Shown here in pieces: positions 5,854 to 5,940 of a stretch of 5,940 bases of DNA. This DNA comes from an uncultured delta proteobacterium. Its GTDB lineage: Bacteria; UBA10199; GCA-002796325; 1-14-0-20-49-13. The stretch spans positions 1 through 5,940 of the forward strand of contig CAIPVD010000359.1 of assembly GCA_903868375.1 (NCBI GenBank). The letters run 5' to 3'. The position numbers and the translations under genes are program-made. Position 1 is the stretch's first letter. Every line of letters starts with the position of its first letter. The notes under the pieces are model-generated. The model saw only the letters and a program-made list of their open reading frames with translations. It did no database searches and was not told the DNA's origin.

Positions 5854-5940
5854 ATGATATCAAGAAATGAAGCGCTCGAAATTTTGAACGCGCAGGTAAA
5901 GAACAAGAATCTGGTCAAGCATTGCCTGGCTTCGGAAGCG
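5854..5940 (+). CDS. HD-superfamily hydrolase-like protein, 3'-truncated (first 29 residues)
   Basis: The ATG at 5854 is preceded by AAAGGGG (5841-5847) with six bases of spacing, and the frame is open to the window edge. The visible start, MISRNEALEILNAQVKN followed by NLVKHCLASEA, strongly resembles the beginning of COG2316-type predicted HD-domain hydrolases, where the His of the KHCLA.EA segment is the first metal ligand. The downstream HD and Asp motifs lie beyond the edge, so the metal site cannot be confirmed. Members of this family are small cytoplasmic proteins of uncertain substrate. The gene is divergent from the slipin gene. Confidence 0.65.
   Translation, partial: MISRNEALEILNAQVKNKNLVKHCLASEA

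Overview
This is a gene-dense chromosomal stretch from a bacterium of roughly balanced GC content. It has six protein-coding genes, two of them cut by the window edges, plus one small gene that is a domain remnant. No rRNA, tRNA, CRISPR array, insertion sequence or phage gene was seen. The best taxonomic hints are the first gene, which has the layout of the myxobacterial MXAN_5808-type S41 serine peptidases, and a sigma-54-type promoter. Together they suggest a deltaproteobacterium-like lineage (Myxococcota, Bdellovibrionota or a related uncultured group). This placement is inference.

Left part (1-3250, plus strand): a tight three-gene operon. It runs from the C-terminal part of a carboxyl-terminal processing peptidase with Ig-like domains, to the bifunctional riboflavin kinase/FAD synthetase RibF (one base after the peptidase stop), to a 129-residue protein whose start lies inside ribF. 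I read that small protein as a free-standing relative of the N-terminal substrate-binding domain of shikimate dehydrogenase. It has lost the catalytic Lys/Asp positions and the whole NADP domain. It is the most unusual gene here.

Middle (3227-4926): a minus-strand gene for an unrecognised 342-residue, mostly helical protein converges on the operon, and the coding ends overlap by 24 bp. A 224-bp divergent spacer separates it from a short plus-strand gene for a stand-alone receiver-domain protein. In that receiver the phospho-acceptor Asp is replaced by Glu. The gene is preceded by a near-consensus sigma-54 promoter, which places transcription start just upstream of the preferred ATG.

Right part (4907-5940): a minus-strand stomatin-like (slipin/SPFH) membrane protein gene overlaps the receiver gene tail to tail by 20 bp. 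It is divergent from the first 29 codons of an HD-domain hydrolase-like gene that runs off the window. For three genes I chose internal starts over longer open frames because strong ribosome binding sites or the promoter position support them.

Functionally, the peptidase, RibF and slipin are recognisable envelope-maintenance or housekeeping proteins. The AroE-like stub, the helical orphan and the Glu-type receiver are candidates for undescribed roles. Nothing in the window shows that they act together as one system.
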